A stretch of DNA of 64,000 bases from Chloroflexus sp. Y-396-1 (GTDB lineage: Bacteria > Chloroflexota > Chloroflexia > Chloroflexales > Chloroflexaceae), in assembly GCF_000516515.1 (NCBI RefSeq), contig NZ_KI911784.1, positions 2,078,881 to 2,142,880 of the forward strand, written 5' to 3'. The first letter of the stretch is position 1; every line of letters begins with the position of its first letter. A program made the position numbers and the translations under genes. Below the pieces are notes generated by a model. The model was not told the DNA's origin. It was given only the letters and a program-made list of their open reading frames with translations, and did no database searches. Positions 51,928 to 62,270 of this stretch are shown in pieces.

Positions 51928-54390
51928 CTACCGCGCTACCCGATAGATAACGACTTCATCTTGGGCAAATACGATATTTCCGACCTGCGCCAGGATTGCC
52001 AGACTTTCGGTTGGATATCGTTCACGCTCTAATCCGCCAACGTAAATGTAATCGATGTCGTACTGTTCGATCAACGAGCGAATTCGGTTGAGATCACCAC
52101 TTCGATAGATGGTATCAACAGCGATGCAACGCGGCCCTAGCTCGGCGAGCGCCTTGGGGTCGCCGCCACGCCATTGCATCTCGTGGCCTACCCATCCCAG
52201 TACTGTGGGGTAGCCACTTGCTGCGGCTACCCCACCAAAACCCTGCCAGTTGTACGAACCACCACAACGCGGCGCCTCACGTCCTGCTGCGACTGCTGCT
52301 TCGTTTTCCACCGCTACCGCTTCGAGGACGACACTGCCTGCCGGTGCGTGACGACGCAACCAGGCAATTGCCGCCGCTCCTGCTGCCGTTTGTTCACGAG
52401 GGGTATAACCGTTTAGCCCGATCAGTGGCCCTTGCGCTATATCGCGCACGACAAGCCATGGATAGATAAATGCACCGGTCAGTAGCAGCAGTGTACCAGC
52501 ACTGACTAGGCTAGCGACAAGGCGACGCCAACCATTCGCCTGCATCCAAACCCACCAGAGCGCGACCGGTGCCAGGATACTCCAGAGCAGCCAGACCTGA
52601 TAGTAGAACTTGAAAACGGTATTCATCCGGGCCGATAAGCCCTCAAAGACATCACGGATGTAGATGATTTCAACAGCCAATAGAATGATACTGCCGAGAG
52701 CTGTGACCAGCATACCAAAACGAAATCCGCTGTCAGATGCGGTAAGCGCACGCCACCCGGTGTACGCTGCCAGACCACTAAGTGCGAGCAGTGGAAAGCC
52801 GACCAGGAGACCACCGATCAAGAGTATCAGTGGCAACCAGCGTAACCAGCGGGGTGTTGCTGCCTCAGACTCGGTGACGTTTGCCACACCGGATGGGTAG
52901 AGGTAACTACCAGCAATAATCGGCAGGGCCATCAGGCCAAAGATAATGACGAAAGTGTGCCAGCCGCTCCGCTCACCAAGGTAAATGCCGATAATGCTGG
53001 TTAGCCGTCCAAGCAGAGGTATATCGAGCCAGGGAGTTGCACTGCCAACCGGCGCTCGAAAGGTGAGGTGAAAAGGGAGAAACATGACAGCAGCGATGAG
53101 GATGCTGATAACAACCTCGCGGAGCCATTGCCACCACCGAAATACCGCATGTGATTGCCAGTATACAAGCGCCAGACTTCCCCAGTAGAGCAGGAGGTAG
53201 GTTGGTAATTCCCAACTGTTTATCGCATACAGACTTCCCAGGATGATCCCGTGTAAGATGCGGATGAACCAGTCGGTACGCCGGTTGCCAGTGTTGGTCG
53301 GTGCATGGCCAGAACCTGCCAGCGTACTAACCGCCAGTGCCAGACCGATTGCCAGAGTTGCGAAAGGCAATGCCATCACATGTGGATGCATGTCGCCAAG
53401 CCGCAGGCTAAAGAAGGGGAACTCGGTAATCGTATAGCGGCGCTCACGCCGTGGCGGTTCACCAGCAATGGTGTAGCTATCCCACAACGAACGCGATGGC
53501 CACCACCAATTAAAGTTGTTCCATTTGTCAGATCGCCGCCAGCCCTCTACCACACCAAAATCCTGTGCGTTCGTCGGATATGGCAACACAATGACGGATT
53601 CACCCCGCAATGCCTGCCCCAATGCCGTCATCAACTGACGGTCATCAAGTACCACTGCCCGTTCGTCACCTACAATGACCTGGATTGCTCCCGATTGATT
53701 GCCGGCAACCAGGATCATGAGCGCACCCAAGATGCCGAGTGTGCTCCGGATAAAGCCGGGTGGTGGTCGTCGAAGCAGGTTCAATAGTACCTCAATGAGA
53801 CCGGCAGCACCCTGTGCTGTCATTCCGGCCAACAGTGCGAGGGCCAGGTTGTACGCTGTTGCCGATGGTAAGCCACTCACCATCGCCGGAACAGCCATCA
53901 GTAGATAACCGAAATAGTAGTAGTTAATGCTGTATCCGGCCAGCCACGGGTCTTTGGGTGGAAAAAGGCTACTTCGCTGGATGGCATTGAAAAAGGCAAA
54001 ATCCATCGGACGCTCGGTTCCCCACGGTGTGGGGTCGTGTGCCCGCAGCCAGACCATCCCGATGAGCGTGATGAGGAAGATCGTTTCACCGCTTATCACC
54101 GCATTGAGTGGCGGTAAGCAACGTTGTGTGTCTCGCCATAACCAGAACCAGCCGCTCACACCAATGATGAGCAGGCAGATCACAATCAGTGGTAACTCGA
54201 AGCGGCCCAAGCCGAGCATTGCCAGCAACCACGCGGTAAATCCGGTAAGCAGCAGGCCAAGTGGGCGGGCAAAGGCAAAGGCCATACCGGGAAGATGACC
54301 AAACAACCGAACAGCAGCCGGCCAGCCAACGATGGTAAAGAGTTGCGCCGTTAGCCACCAGACCAAAACCTCACCTGCCAACCCATTCAC
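51928..54390 (-). CDS. Chlor_Arch_YYY / DUF2298 membrane protein, single-domain form
   Basis: An 820-residue protein with about eighteen helices. The family motifs are seen: ERPMDFAFFNA and FPPKDPWLAGYSINYYYFGY (about 126-162), NEFPFFSLRLGDMHPH, RMNTVFKFYYQVWLLW and, in the outer C-terminal part, YDIDYIYVGGLERERYP. The family has two classes, and this is the one-copy class. It probably belongs to the GT-C lipid-dependent glycosyltransferase fold (inference from topology and conserved acidic residues in outer loops). Its start overlaps the stop of the giant homologue by 4 bases, so both are made together. Confidence 0.88.
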   Translation of the reverse strand: MNGLAGEVLVWWLTAQLFTIVGWPAAVRLFGHLPGMAFAFARPLGLLLTGFTAWLLAMLGLGRFELPLIVICLLIIGVSGWFWLWRDTQRCLPPLNAVISGETIFLITLIGMVWLRAHDPTPWGTERPMDFAFFNAIQRSSLFPPKDPWLAGYSINYYYFGYLLMAVPAMVSGLPSATAYNLALALLAGMTAQGAAGLIEVLLNLLRRPPPGFIRSTLGILGALMILVAGNQSGAIQVIVGDERAVVLDDRQLMTALGQALRGESVIVLPYPTNAQDFGVVEGWRRSDKWNNFNWWWPSRSLWDSYTIAGEPPRRERRYTITEFPFFSLRLGDMHPHVMALPFATLAIGLALAVSTLAGSGHAPTNTGNRRTDWFIRILHGIILGSLYAINSWELPTYLLLYWGSLALVYWQSHAVFRWWQWLREVVISILIAAVMFLPFHLTFRAPVGSATPWLDIPLLGRLTSIIGIYLGERSGWHTFVIIFGLMALPIIAGSYLYPSGVANVTESEAATPRWLRWLPLILLIGGLLVGFPLLALSGLAAYTGWRALTASDSGFRFGMLVTALGSIILLAVEIIYIRDVFEGLSARMNTVFKFYYQVWLLWSILAPVALWWVWMQANGWRRLVASLVSAGTLLLLTGAFIYPWLVVRDIAQGPLIGLNGYTPREQTAAGAAAIAWLRRHAPAGSVVLEAVAVENEAAVAAGREAPRCGGSYNWQGFGGVAAASGYPTVLGWVGHEMQWRGGDPKALAELGPRCIAVDTIYRSGDLNRIRSLIEQYDIDYIYVGGLERERYPTESLAILAQVGNIVFAQDEVVIYRVAR

Positions 54391-57300
54391 GGCTGTCCTC
54401 CGTTGAGCTGAGCCAGCATCTGTCGGGCTTCGGCAGCAAAACGTCCGTCTGGCGCCAGTTGCAGATAGCGCTGCAACGCATCTTGCGCCAGTCGCGGCTG
54501 ATTACGGGCCAGAAAGAGGCGTGCCAGTTGGAAGTAGGGGTCGGGTACGTTTGGATCAGCGCTCATTGCCTGCCCAAGTGCAATCTCCGCTTTATCTAGC
54601 CATCCCCAATCAAGCAGCGCCGTTGCCAGTTTGTTGTAATTCCCGGCTGTTGGGCTGGCCTTGATTGCCGCTAGGTAGGCTTGCTCCGCTTCTTCATACC
54701 GTCCGGCATCGGCTAAAATGTCGCCCCAAAGATGATGTAGTCCGACATCGTTTGGGTTGGCTGCCGCAGCCGTCGCCAATATCTGAGCTGCCTCTGCGAG
54801 TCGCCCCTGGCGACGATAGGCATCGGCGAGGCCAAATGCCAGTGGTGCATTGGTTGGCTGCGCAGCCACTGCCGCTTCAAGTTCAGAGAGATCAATCACC
54901 GGTTCATTTGGCGGCGGCGGTGGCGGAGGCGCAACCGGTGGTGTTTCGGCGCTTAAGAAGCGATAACTATCGGGTAACGGTGGCACAGCGTAAATCGTCA
55001 CTCCGTCGTGCTCGTACACTGGGCGCAGGTAGCGATCGCGCAACATGGCAAACTTGGCTAACCCGGTCGGATAGAAGGCGCGCTCCACACCACCAATATA
55101 GACATAATCAACATCATACCGGGCCAGAATCCGTAAAGCAACCTCTGGATTGGTGGTAGTAAAGAATGTTTCAACATCGCGCACTCGTCTGCCGGTTATT
55201 ATCGGGTCACGCTGTTCATCGGCATGCAGAGCACTGATCACCGTTGGTAAACCGGTAGCAGCCGCAACCCGAATCCCGTAGGCCCGATAGAACCAGAGAC
55301 TCGATTGCAAGACAACCGGCGTGCCGTCGATCTGCTGTTGCAGCCAGCGAATTGCGGCTGCATCACCGCGTAAATCAATCTGCACTGCGGTCGTGTTCGG
55401 TTCACACCCGCCAAAAGCGTTGCAATCGTAGGTAAACGTTGCCTGTTCCATAAAGGCCATGCCATCGAGCGTTGGTCCGGTATCAACCGCAAAACGGGTC
55501 GCAATCCGTGATGGAATAGCAACCGGTAAGTAACTCCCGGCAATCAGTGCCGGAATGGCGATAACTGCGATGCCGGCTGCCATTACGCCGGTACCGTGAC
55601 GCACCATCAGGTGACGTAAGAGTCTGGGTAAGAGACCGGCGGCCGCCAGTCCTAACAACACCCAAATATGCAGGCCGAACTTAAATACGGTGTTCATGCG
55701 GTACCATTCGCTGCCATCGAGATGATCGCGGATGTACACGGTCTCGATGCCTAGTGATACCGCCCAGGCCATCCAGGCCAGGAATAACGCATACCATGCT
55801 GGTGCTCCTGCTGCCCGTCGGACCAACAACGCTGTGGTGAGGAGGAACACGATCAGCAAGCACAAACGCAGAGCAAGTTCGGGGAACGCCGCACTCAGAA
55901 TGATGACGATCCCCAATCCGCTTACCAGCAGCATCCCCGGTTTCGCCTGTATTCGGCTATACCAGCGCTGTACTGCCGCGCCAATGATGACCGGTACTAC
56001 GATGATGAGTGGTAGGCCGTAGATGAGGAAATAGTCGAATGGTAGGGTACCGCCAGCCGTGACGAATCCAAGGCCACGTACCATCGGCCAGTAACGATCG
56101 AAAAATGGCGTAAAGAGGAGTAATGATCCGACCCCCAGACCTATCGCGTGCACAACGGCAAGGGCGAGTGGTTGCCAACGCCAACCGTGGCGACGAACAG
56201 CGCCAGCAATGAGCGCCAATCCACTGAGCAGCCCGTATGTTGGAAAGTCCCACGAGTTGGTAACCGCCAACGTTCCCAATGTTAATGCACTGAGTGCCCA
56301 AAGTGCCTTGCTAGGGCGACGTATCAACTGCCAGCCACAGGCAATCGCCAGCAGTGATAACGGTAAGGCAATCAGATGTGGATGCAGGTCGGCATAAAGA
56401 AAACTAAACAGCGGAAACTCGTTGATCGTGTTTGGAATCACCCGGCTCGGCCCAACAAACCAGTCACTTAGTAATGTTATGTCTCCGTTTAACAGCAGGC
56501 GCAGTCCGTTTACTCCCTGCGACCAACCGGCAGGAATCAGGCTGGTGAGATTGCCAACTAGCCCGATCAGGGCCAGCGCAACGATGCCGTATCGCCGACG
56601 TTCGCCGAGCCGTGTCCCTAATTCGTAAGCGCCGGCCAGCAGCATACCATACAGGGTTGCCAGCGCCAGATTGAACCCTATTGCTGAATCGAGGCCGAGC
56701 AGTTTTATCGGCAATGACATCAGATAGAGACCATAGTAGTAGTAGTTGATGTAGCCGTTGCTATAGAACGGATCGTAGGGCGGCATCGCCGGACTGCGCA
56801 AGATAGCATTCAGAAAGCCTTGCTCCATCGGTTTTTCGCCGCCCCAAATCGGATGCCATAGATCGGGGTTGAGCGACCGTATGCCAACCATCAGTGCAAA
56901 GCTGACCATGAAGATCAGTTCACCAGGGATAATCGCCCGCATGGATGTCCAATCGGGCCGTACCCCACGCCACCAGAGCACGACACTTACCAACCCAATG
57001 ATTGCCAGCCCACCTGCAACACCGACGTTGTCGTATCGCCATACGCCAAGACTGGTCGGTAGCCAAATGGCGTAACCGAGCATGATCAGCCCGATCGGAC
57101 GCGCCCATGCCAGGCCGTGATGACCCAGGGCGGCGTATGCCGGTAAGATACCCAAGCCAGCAATGATATACCAGACCCCCAGCCAGGCAATAATTGCCAG
57201 CCACTGCTGCTCGCTTAGCACGGTATTCCATCCCAAGCGACCAACTGCGGGAAGTTGTTGAACGGGTTGCATCAATTCCAGGGCTGGCGTTGTGCGCACG

Positions 57301-60300
57301 GTCGGCGGTCTGATCGGGAGATCGTTGGTGAGCATCTGAGGTTGACCAGGTGTGAGTACTCGGTACAAGACGCTCTGGCCTGCCTGAAAGACGCGCTCGA
57401 GCGCACCACGCTCTATCAGGGTATTAAACTTCGCCAATCCCTCAGCACTGTAGAGCTGCCGTTCGACACCACCAACGTAGACGTATTCGACACCATATCG
57501 GCGCAGCGCTGCCAGCGCGACATCTGGATCAGGCGTATTGTAGATGGTCGCAATGATCTGTTGGCGATAATTGATCACCGGTGTTGCATTCACCGCACTT
57601 CGCTGCTGAATCTGATGCCATTCCCAACCGAGCAGTGTAGGCAGGCCGGTGAAGGTAGCGATACGTCCTGCCCACTGGTACGACGGTTGGTGAGCTTCGA
57701 GGATTATCGGTGTGCCGTGCGCATTGCGCCGTAACCAGTCAATGACGGCGGCATCTTCATCGAGCGAATACGCAGGGCCATGTTGCACTGCGTTGATGCT
57801 GCTCAGAAACGCTGCGCCATCCAGGGTACGTGGCGCGTCCGGATTCCAGCGATCGGCAATTCTTGCCGGTGTTGCGGTCAACGGGTATACCAGACCGGCA
57901 GCCAGAACCAACCCACCGATTGCTCGTAACAGCCAGCACCAGTGTGGTGCCAAGAGCCGGGTCGCTGCCCATCCCCACGGTATTGTGGCAGCCGCAGCCA
58001 GCGCCAGCAACATCCACGAGTGGATGCCGAATTTGAAGACGGTGTTCATGCGGCCAACATCACCGCGCACGACCACCACCTCAACCATCGCCCACAAGCC
58101 GATCCCTGCTAACGTCCAGAGTACCGGTACCACAAATCTGATGGCCTGATTTCGGATGCGCCACAGGACCCAGGCAGTTACCACCAGCATAACCAGGAGC
58201 GGTAGCACTGCCACTAAATTGAGTATTAGCGCTAATACCCAGAACGCCAGTGACCCAATCACTATCAAGAGTGTTTCACGCCGACGCCACGCCCACAATC
58301 CGATTCCCAAGAGCCAGATAATTACCCAGTGACCGCCAATGGTAAACAGTTGACCGGCAGTCGTGCGTTCGGCGTTGATAATGGTCTCGAGCAGAGAGAA
58401 GCCAGGCCCTTGCCAGAATGCAATCCCGCTCGACTCGGTGACGAAGTTGGCAATGAATGGAGCAAAGAGCAGATTACCGATCAGTGCCGGTGCAATACCG
58501 ACGGCGATTGCAGCCAGACCTGTTGCAGGCCAGCCCCATCCTGCTCGTCGCCAATGCCGTCCACTTACCAGAGCCAGCATAATCCCGGCCAAGCCGACAA
58601 AGGTGGGGTAATCCCAGGTATTGGTTGCCCGAATGGCGCCTGCAACCAGTCCTAACCAGCCGATGATCCACCAGTGACGTACCGTTCCCTGCCGCATCCA
58701 CGCCAGTGCCAAACCTAATGAAGCGAGACTGAGCGGCATCACGAGCATATGGGCATGGAGATCGGCAAACAAGAAGGTGAAAAAGGGGAATTCGTTAATC
58801 GTTCCTGGCACAATTCGGGTGGCATCCCAGAACGCCCACTCGTAGCGGCCCTTACCCATCTGCTCGGCTGCGTAGCCGCTCAAAAACCAGCCAGCCTGAG
58901 CCAGGTTCCCGATCAGCAACATTAATGCTGGCGCTATTCCGCCCGCGATCAACGCTGCATAGTTCCGTCGGGATTGAGGGGTACGAGGTGCTATCAGGTT
59001 ATACACAACACCAAAGGCGCCCAACGCGGTTAGCGCGAAGATGGTCGCAACCCCCAGATTGTATCCGACCGCCGGCGCAACCCCGCTGAGGTGAATGAGC
59101 GCGCCAACCAGCACAAATCCGAAATAGTAGTAATTGATGTAGCCACCAGCATGCCACGGATCGAGTGGAGGGAAAGCTGCACTGCGTAAGACCGCATTCA
59201 GATAGGCGAAATCCATTGGTTTCTCGCCGCCACGTGCCGGATGCCAGAGATCTGGATTCAACCAGCGTAACGTGATACCGAGCAGCAAAAAGCCCAAAAA
59301 GATAATTTCTGCTGTGAACAGAACCGGCCAGCGTTCTTGCCAGATGCGGCGCAGAATCGCTCGTTCGCGCCAGCCGGATACCCCGCCGAGCGCCAGTACG
59401 ATCAGCCCAATTGACCAGAGGGTTGTTGGACTAAACGGTACCAGGCGCAAGCTACCCCCTAGCCACGCCAGATACGCTACCAGCAATAATCCCAGGATTT
59501 TTGCCAGACTGAAACCACTATCGGGAAGGTGGCGTAACCGTGGCCCAATCACCGCAAAGACGGCTAGGGCCAGTGCTTCGAGCCAGAACATCCACCATAG
59601 TGCGGTAAACGGCGCTCTTCCTAGCCATGACCACCAGTCTCCACTCTTCGTATAACGCGGCCAGATGCTCTCGGTTAGGCGCAGTGCGGTTAGATTCCGG
59701 TCGGCAATTAACAACGGCGATTTGTACACTTCCCCCCATTCCACATGCTCGGTAATCAGTCGCTCAGCCCGTTCGCGACTATACAGCGGTGTCTTACGGA
59801 AGATCAACACACGCGGATGGTCATAGACGCTAAACGCCTCTTCCGCCATCCAATCAGGGATGCGAATGCCGAGTATCGTTGGATATGAGGTAATCTCCGC
59901 GACTAACTCAAAACCGAGTTCACCGTTGAAAAGATAATGATAGTAGCGCATTAACGCCGGATAACGCATACGCAGCCGTGAGGTGCTGTCGTAGACCCGA
60001 TTGCTGGTCAGCGTAATGTAATCAGCCTGATCGAGCTGATCGAGCAGCCCAGGTTCATCCCCACGACCAAAGTATTTAACCGGTTCATCTTCGGCATACG
60101 GTGATGACTCAATACCGAAGAAGGTAACGTTCCAGGCTGCGGTTCTCGTTGCCTGCAACGGCAACGGATCATCCCAGCGCTCATACATGACCGAGCTACC
60201 GGCAGGCGCGTGCTCGGCTAGCCAGCGTGCTGCCTGTACCCGAGAATGAGGAACGGTATAGATACGCGAGAAGGCATATGCCCATAATGCCGTTGCTACC

Positions 60301-61889
60301 AATACTACAGGGAACGCATACCTGGCCGACCAGAACAGGATACGTGTCGCTATCAAGCCAATGCGCTGTAGCCGGTTGGCGATCCTGGTATGCGGCGGTG
60401 TACATAGTCGCCACCGCGCCCAGCGCGCCAACACGACCAGCACCCAGGAGGCCAGGATCGTGAGTGCACCGTAGATTGGCAACAAATACCGCATCGTGAT
60501 CGCGAACTGATTGCCTTGCCACCCGAAATAGAAAGCCACCCAACACCACAACACCCATGCCGGATGCCACGAACGTCCGATCAACGGTGCAGGATGCACT
60601 GCCCATTGCCAGCCACGCCGAACGTACCGACCGGCAAAAAGTAACCAACCGCCCCAGGCAGCCAGACCAAGGAACGGCCCCATCCCCCACAAGACCATAT
60701 TGATCCACGGGAAGAAGTATGCCGGTCGACCAACCCACTGCTGCCCAGGGGGAAAGTCGTATTCACCGGTAACCAGCGCCCGCACTGTTGTCAGATTCTC
60801 GCGAAACCTGGGATCGAGTCGAATATCAAAGAATCCGGCCCCGTGCAAGAATGATGGTCCATCAATGAGTGGTGAGTCAGGCCGTGAGCCAATGAACGCA
60901 TCAGGGGCCAGTGCCCGAAATGCCACTAACGAGATACTACCGGCCAAGATGAGCAACCAGATTTCACGTTGCAACCAGCGATTGACAAGCTCGCTCCAGC
61001 TACGTCCGCGCAAGGCTCGTTGTGCGGCAATAATGGTTGCCACAATTGCCAACCCACCAAGAGTCGCCATCGTAATGCGGTTGGCTGTAGCCGCGCCAAT
61101 GCTGAGACCGAGGGCTAGATACGAGCCGATACCGCCTCCTTGTGCAACTCGCACCGTCCAGTACAGCCCCAATAGACAAAAAAAGGTTGAGAAGGCGGGG
61201 TCAACAAAGAAATGACTTTGCTGAATGTGCATTACCGTAAGTGCAGTCAGCAGTGCCGCTAGGAGCGCAATCTTGCGGTTGAATAAACGTCGCCCAATCA
61301 GATAGACGATTAGGATGCTCCCAACATCAAACCCTGCTGCCAACGCTCGCCCAACATTGACAATCTGACCATAGCTGGTGAGGTCAACTCTGTCCGGATT
61401 CAACCACCAGATAAGAGGGATCAAACGTGGCCAGTTTCGTTCGGGATTATTCACCAGTGGCCCATAATCAGTGCGTTTTTCGGTTGGTACTGTCGGATTC
61501 GCCCCTACTCGCGGTGGCCCGGCGATGGTCGGCACTTGGGCTGGCAATACTTCAGCCGGAGTCAGCATTACTGCCACAACCCGCGTGAGCATAATGGGCA
61601 ATGGCCCATAGACATATAGCGGAAACTGCTCATAGTTACGCGGATTAAGCGGTGAGCGGCTGGAGTCGTAGAATTCACCGATGGCGCCTGGTAGACGAAC
61701 CGTTGAGGCAACGTAGGTAAAAAAACGCTCATCGGGATGTTGACCGGTTCGCGAATCCCAGTCGAAGAGGTTGAGAGTCCGAAAATAGATTCCCAGTAGT
61801 AAAATGGCCGTCAGCCCAAGGCGGACGACCCATGCCCGATAACGGGTGATAGCCTGTCGCACAGTAGTTCTCACGAAATGTCCATGCAT
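54387..61889 (-). CDS. Giant Chlor_Arch_YYY / DUF2298 protein: GT39-like domain, two YYY domains, TPR tail
   Basis: About 2500 residues. Part 1 (about 1-830) is a PMT/ArnT-like membrane region with TGQHPDERFF in the first outer loop. Part 2 (about 850-1560) and part 3 (about 1620-2290) are two YYY domains, each with GGEKPMD/E, GGYINYYYFG or GYINYYYYG, NEFPFF.. ADLHAH or ADLHPH, RMNTVFKFG and a closing YVYVGGVER-type strand. A Pro-rich linker (about 2300) leads to four TPR repeats (about 2310-2470). This is the two-copy class of the family. ATG 61889 is preferred to 61952, because a TATAAT box (on the minus strand, just after 61952) lies between them. The function is unknown; a polyprenyl-phosphate-sugar-dependent transferase is likely. 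Confidence 0.88.
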   Translation of the reverse strand: MHGHFVRTTVRQAITRYRAWVVRLGLTAILLLGIYFRTLNLFDWDSRTGQHPDERFFTYVASTVRLPGAIGEFYDSSRSPLNPRNYEQFPLYVYGPLPIMLTRVVAVMLTPAEVLPAQVPTIAGPPRVGANPTVPTEKRTDYGPLVNNPERNWPRLIPLIWWLNPDRVDLTSYGQIVNVGRALAAGFDVGSILIVYLIGRRLFNRKIALLAALLTALTVMHIQQSHFFVDPAFSTFFCLLGLYWTVRVAQGGGIGSYLALGLSIGAATANRITMATLGGLAIVATIIAAQRALRGRSWSELVNRWLQREIWLLILAGSISLVAFRALAPDAFIGSRPDSPLIDGPSFLHGAGFFDIRLDPRFRENLTTVRALVTGEYDFPPGQQWVGRPAYFFPWINMVLWGMGPFLGLAAWGGWLLFAGRYVRRGWQWAVHPAPLIGRSWHPAWVLWCWVAFYFGWQGNQFAITMRYLLPIYGALTILASWVLVVLARWARWRLCTPPHTRIANRLQRIGLIATRILFWSARYAFPVVLVATALWAYAFSRIYTVPHSRVQAARWLAEHAPAGSSVMYERWDDPLPLQATRTAAWNVTFFGIESSPYAEDEPVKYFGRGDEPGLLDQLDQADYITLTSNRVYDSTSRLRMRYPALMRYYHYLFNGELGFELVAEITSYPTILGIRIPDWMAEEAFSVYDHPRVLIFRKTPLYSRERAERLITEHVEWGEVYKSPLLIADRNLTALRLTESIWPRYTKSGDWWSWLGRAPFTALWWMFWLEALALAVFAVIGPRLRHLPDSGFSLAKILGLLLVAYLAWLGGSLRLVPFSPTTLWSIGLIVLALGGVSGWRERAILRRIWQERWPVLFTAEIIFLGFLLLGITLRWLNPDLWHPARGGEKPMDFAYLNAVLRSAAFPPLDPWHAGGYINYYYFGFVLVGALIHLSGVAPAVGYNLGVATIFALTALGAFGVVYNLIAPRTPQSRRNYAALIAGGIAPALMLLIGNLAQAGWFLSGYAAEQMGKGRYEWAFWDATRIVPGTINEFPFFTFLFADLHAHMLVMPLSLASLGLALAWMRQGTVRHWWIIGWLGLVAGAIRATNTWDYPTFVGLAGIMLALVSGRHWRRAGWGWPATGLAAIAVGIAPALIGNLLFAPFIANFVTESSGIAFWQGPGFSLLETIINAERTTAGQLFTIGGHWVIIWLLGIGLWAWRRRETLLIVIGSLAFWVLALILNLVAVLPLLVMLVVTAWVLWRIRNQAIRFVVPVLWTLAGIGLWAMVEVVVVRGDVGRMNTVFKFGIHSWMLLALAAAATIPWGWAATRLLAPHWCWLLRAIGGLVLAAGLVYPLTATPARIADRWNPDAPRTLDGAAFLSSINAVQHGPAYSLDEDAAVIDWLRRNAHGTPIILEAHQPSYQWAGRIATFTGLPTLLGWEWHQIQQRSAVNATPVINYRQQIIATIYNTPDPDVALAALRRYGVEYVYVGGVERQLYSAEGLAKFNTLIERGALERVFQAGQSVLYRVLTPGQPQMLTNDLPIRPPTVRTTPALELMQPVQQLPAVGRLGWNTVLSEQQWLAIIAWLGVWYIIAGLGILPAYAALGHHGLAWARPIGLIMLGYAIWLPTSLGVWRYDNVGVAGGLAIIGLVSVVLWWRGVRPDWTSMRAIIPGELIFMVSFALMVGIRSLNPDLWHPIWGGEKPMEQGFLNAILRSPAMPPYDPFYSNGYINYYYYGLYLMSLPIKLLGLDSAIGFNLALATLYGMLLAGAYELGTRLGERRRYGIVALALIGLVGNLTSLIPAGWSQGVNGLRLLLNGDITLLSDWFVGPSRVIPNTINEFPLFSFLYADLHPHLIALPLSLLAIACGWQLIRRPSKALWALSALTLGTLAVTNSWDFPTYGLLSGLALIAGAVRRHGWRWQPLALAVVHAIGLGVGSLLLFTPFFDRYWPMVRGLGFVTAGGTLPFDYFLIYGLPLIIVVPVIIGAAVQRWYSRIQAKPGMLLVSGLGIVIILSAAFPELALRLCLLIVFLLTTALLVRRAAGAPAWYALFLAWMAWAVSLGIETVYIRDHLDGSEWYRMNTVFKFGLHIWVLLGLAAAGLLPRLLRHLMVRHGTGVMAAGIAVIAIPALIAGSYLPVAIPSRIATRFAVDTGPTLDGMAFMEQATFTYDCNAFGGCEPNTTAVQIDLRGDAAAIRWLQQQIDGTPVVLQSSLWFYRAYGIRVAAATGLPTVISALHADEQRDPIITGRRVRDVETFFTTTNPEVALRILARYDVDYVYIGGVERAFYPTGLAKFAMLRDRYLRPVYEHDGVTIYAVPPLPDSYRFLSAETPPVAPPPPPPPNEPVIDLSELEAAVAAQPTNAPLAFGLADAYRRQGRLAEAAQILATAAAANPNDVGLHHLWGDILADAGRYEEAEQAYLAAIKASPTAGNYNKLATALLDWGWLDKAEIALGQAMSADPNVPDPYFQLARLFLARNQPRLAQDALQRYLQLAPDGRFAAEARQMLAQLNGGQP

Positions 61890-61938
61890 CTTGTCTGATA
61901 TATGGATCGCATAGATAACAATAGCGTACACGCTGGCA

Positions 61939-62190
61939 TTATACACCGCCATCGATAAGCTGTGCTACAAGTGACCCTATTGCCTGCAATGCGACTCCGT
62001 GCATCCGCCGTCCGCCCGGATAGATGAGCAGATTCGGTCCTAGCGCACAGCGATCCTGACAGCCGCCTGCGATACACTCGATCCGTTCCAACAAATTAGC
62101 CTGGCGGAGTTCTTGTTCGAGCGTTGACAGGATGTCGGCTGATCCCCGACGACGGCAATGGGGGCCAAGACAGATGTAAATACGAATCAT
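61939..62190 (-). CDS. Thioredoxin-like [2Fe-2S] ferredoxin
   Basis: An 83-residue protein. The cluster ligands are C8 and C13 (CLGPHC) with C41 or C46 and C50 (CIAGGCQDRC), followed by ALGPNLLIYPGGRR, the typical end of thioredoxin-fold ferredoxins (NuoE-like C-terminal domain, (2Fe-2S) ferredoxin). ATG 62190 starts the fold directly. The frame is open to 62355, but that part runs into the tandem-repeat region and is not protein-like. It may serve as a small electron carrier; the YYY genes follow. Confidence 0.8.
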   Translation of the reverse strand: MIRIYICLGPHCRRRGSADILSTLEQELRQANLLERIECIAGGCQDRCALGPNLLIYPGGRRMHGVALQAIGSLVAQLIDGGV

Positions 62191-62270
62191 TGTTAAGTAC
62201 TCAGCAGGAAAATCGAACATCAGTGTACAGAATTGTATCAAGAATTCGCTTAAGTATAACCTGAACCATC

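Noticed and set aside
53927-54298. Plus-strand frames opposite the YYY genes
   Set aside because: They are shadows of the long membrane-protein genes, rich in Arg/Ser/Pro as expected of antisense translation.
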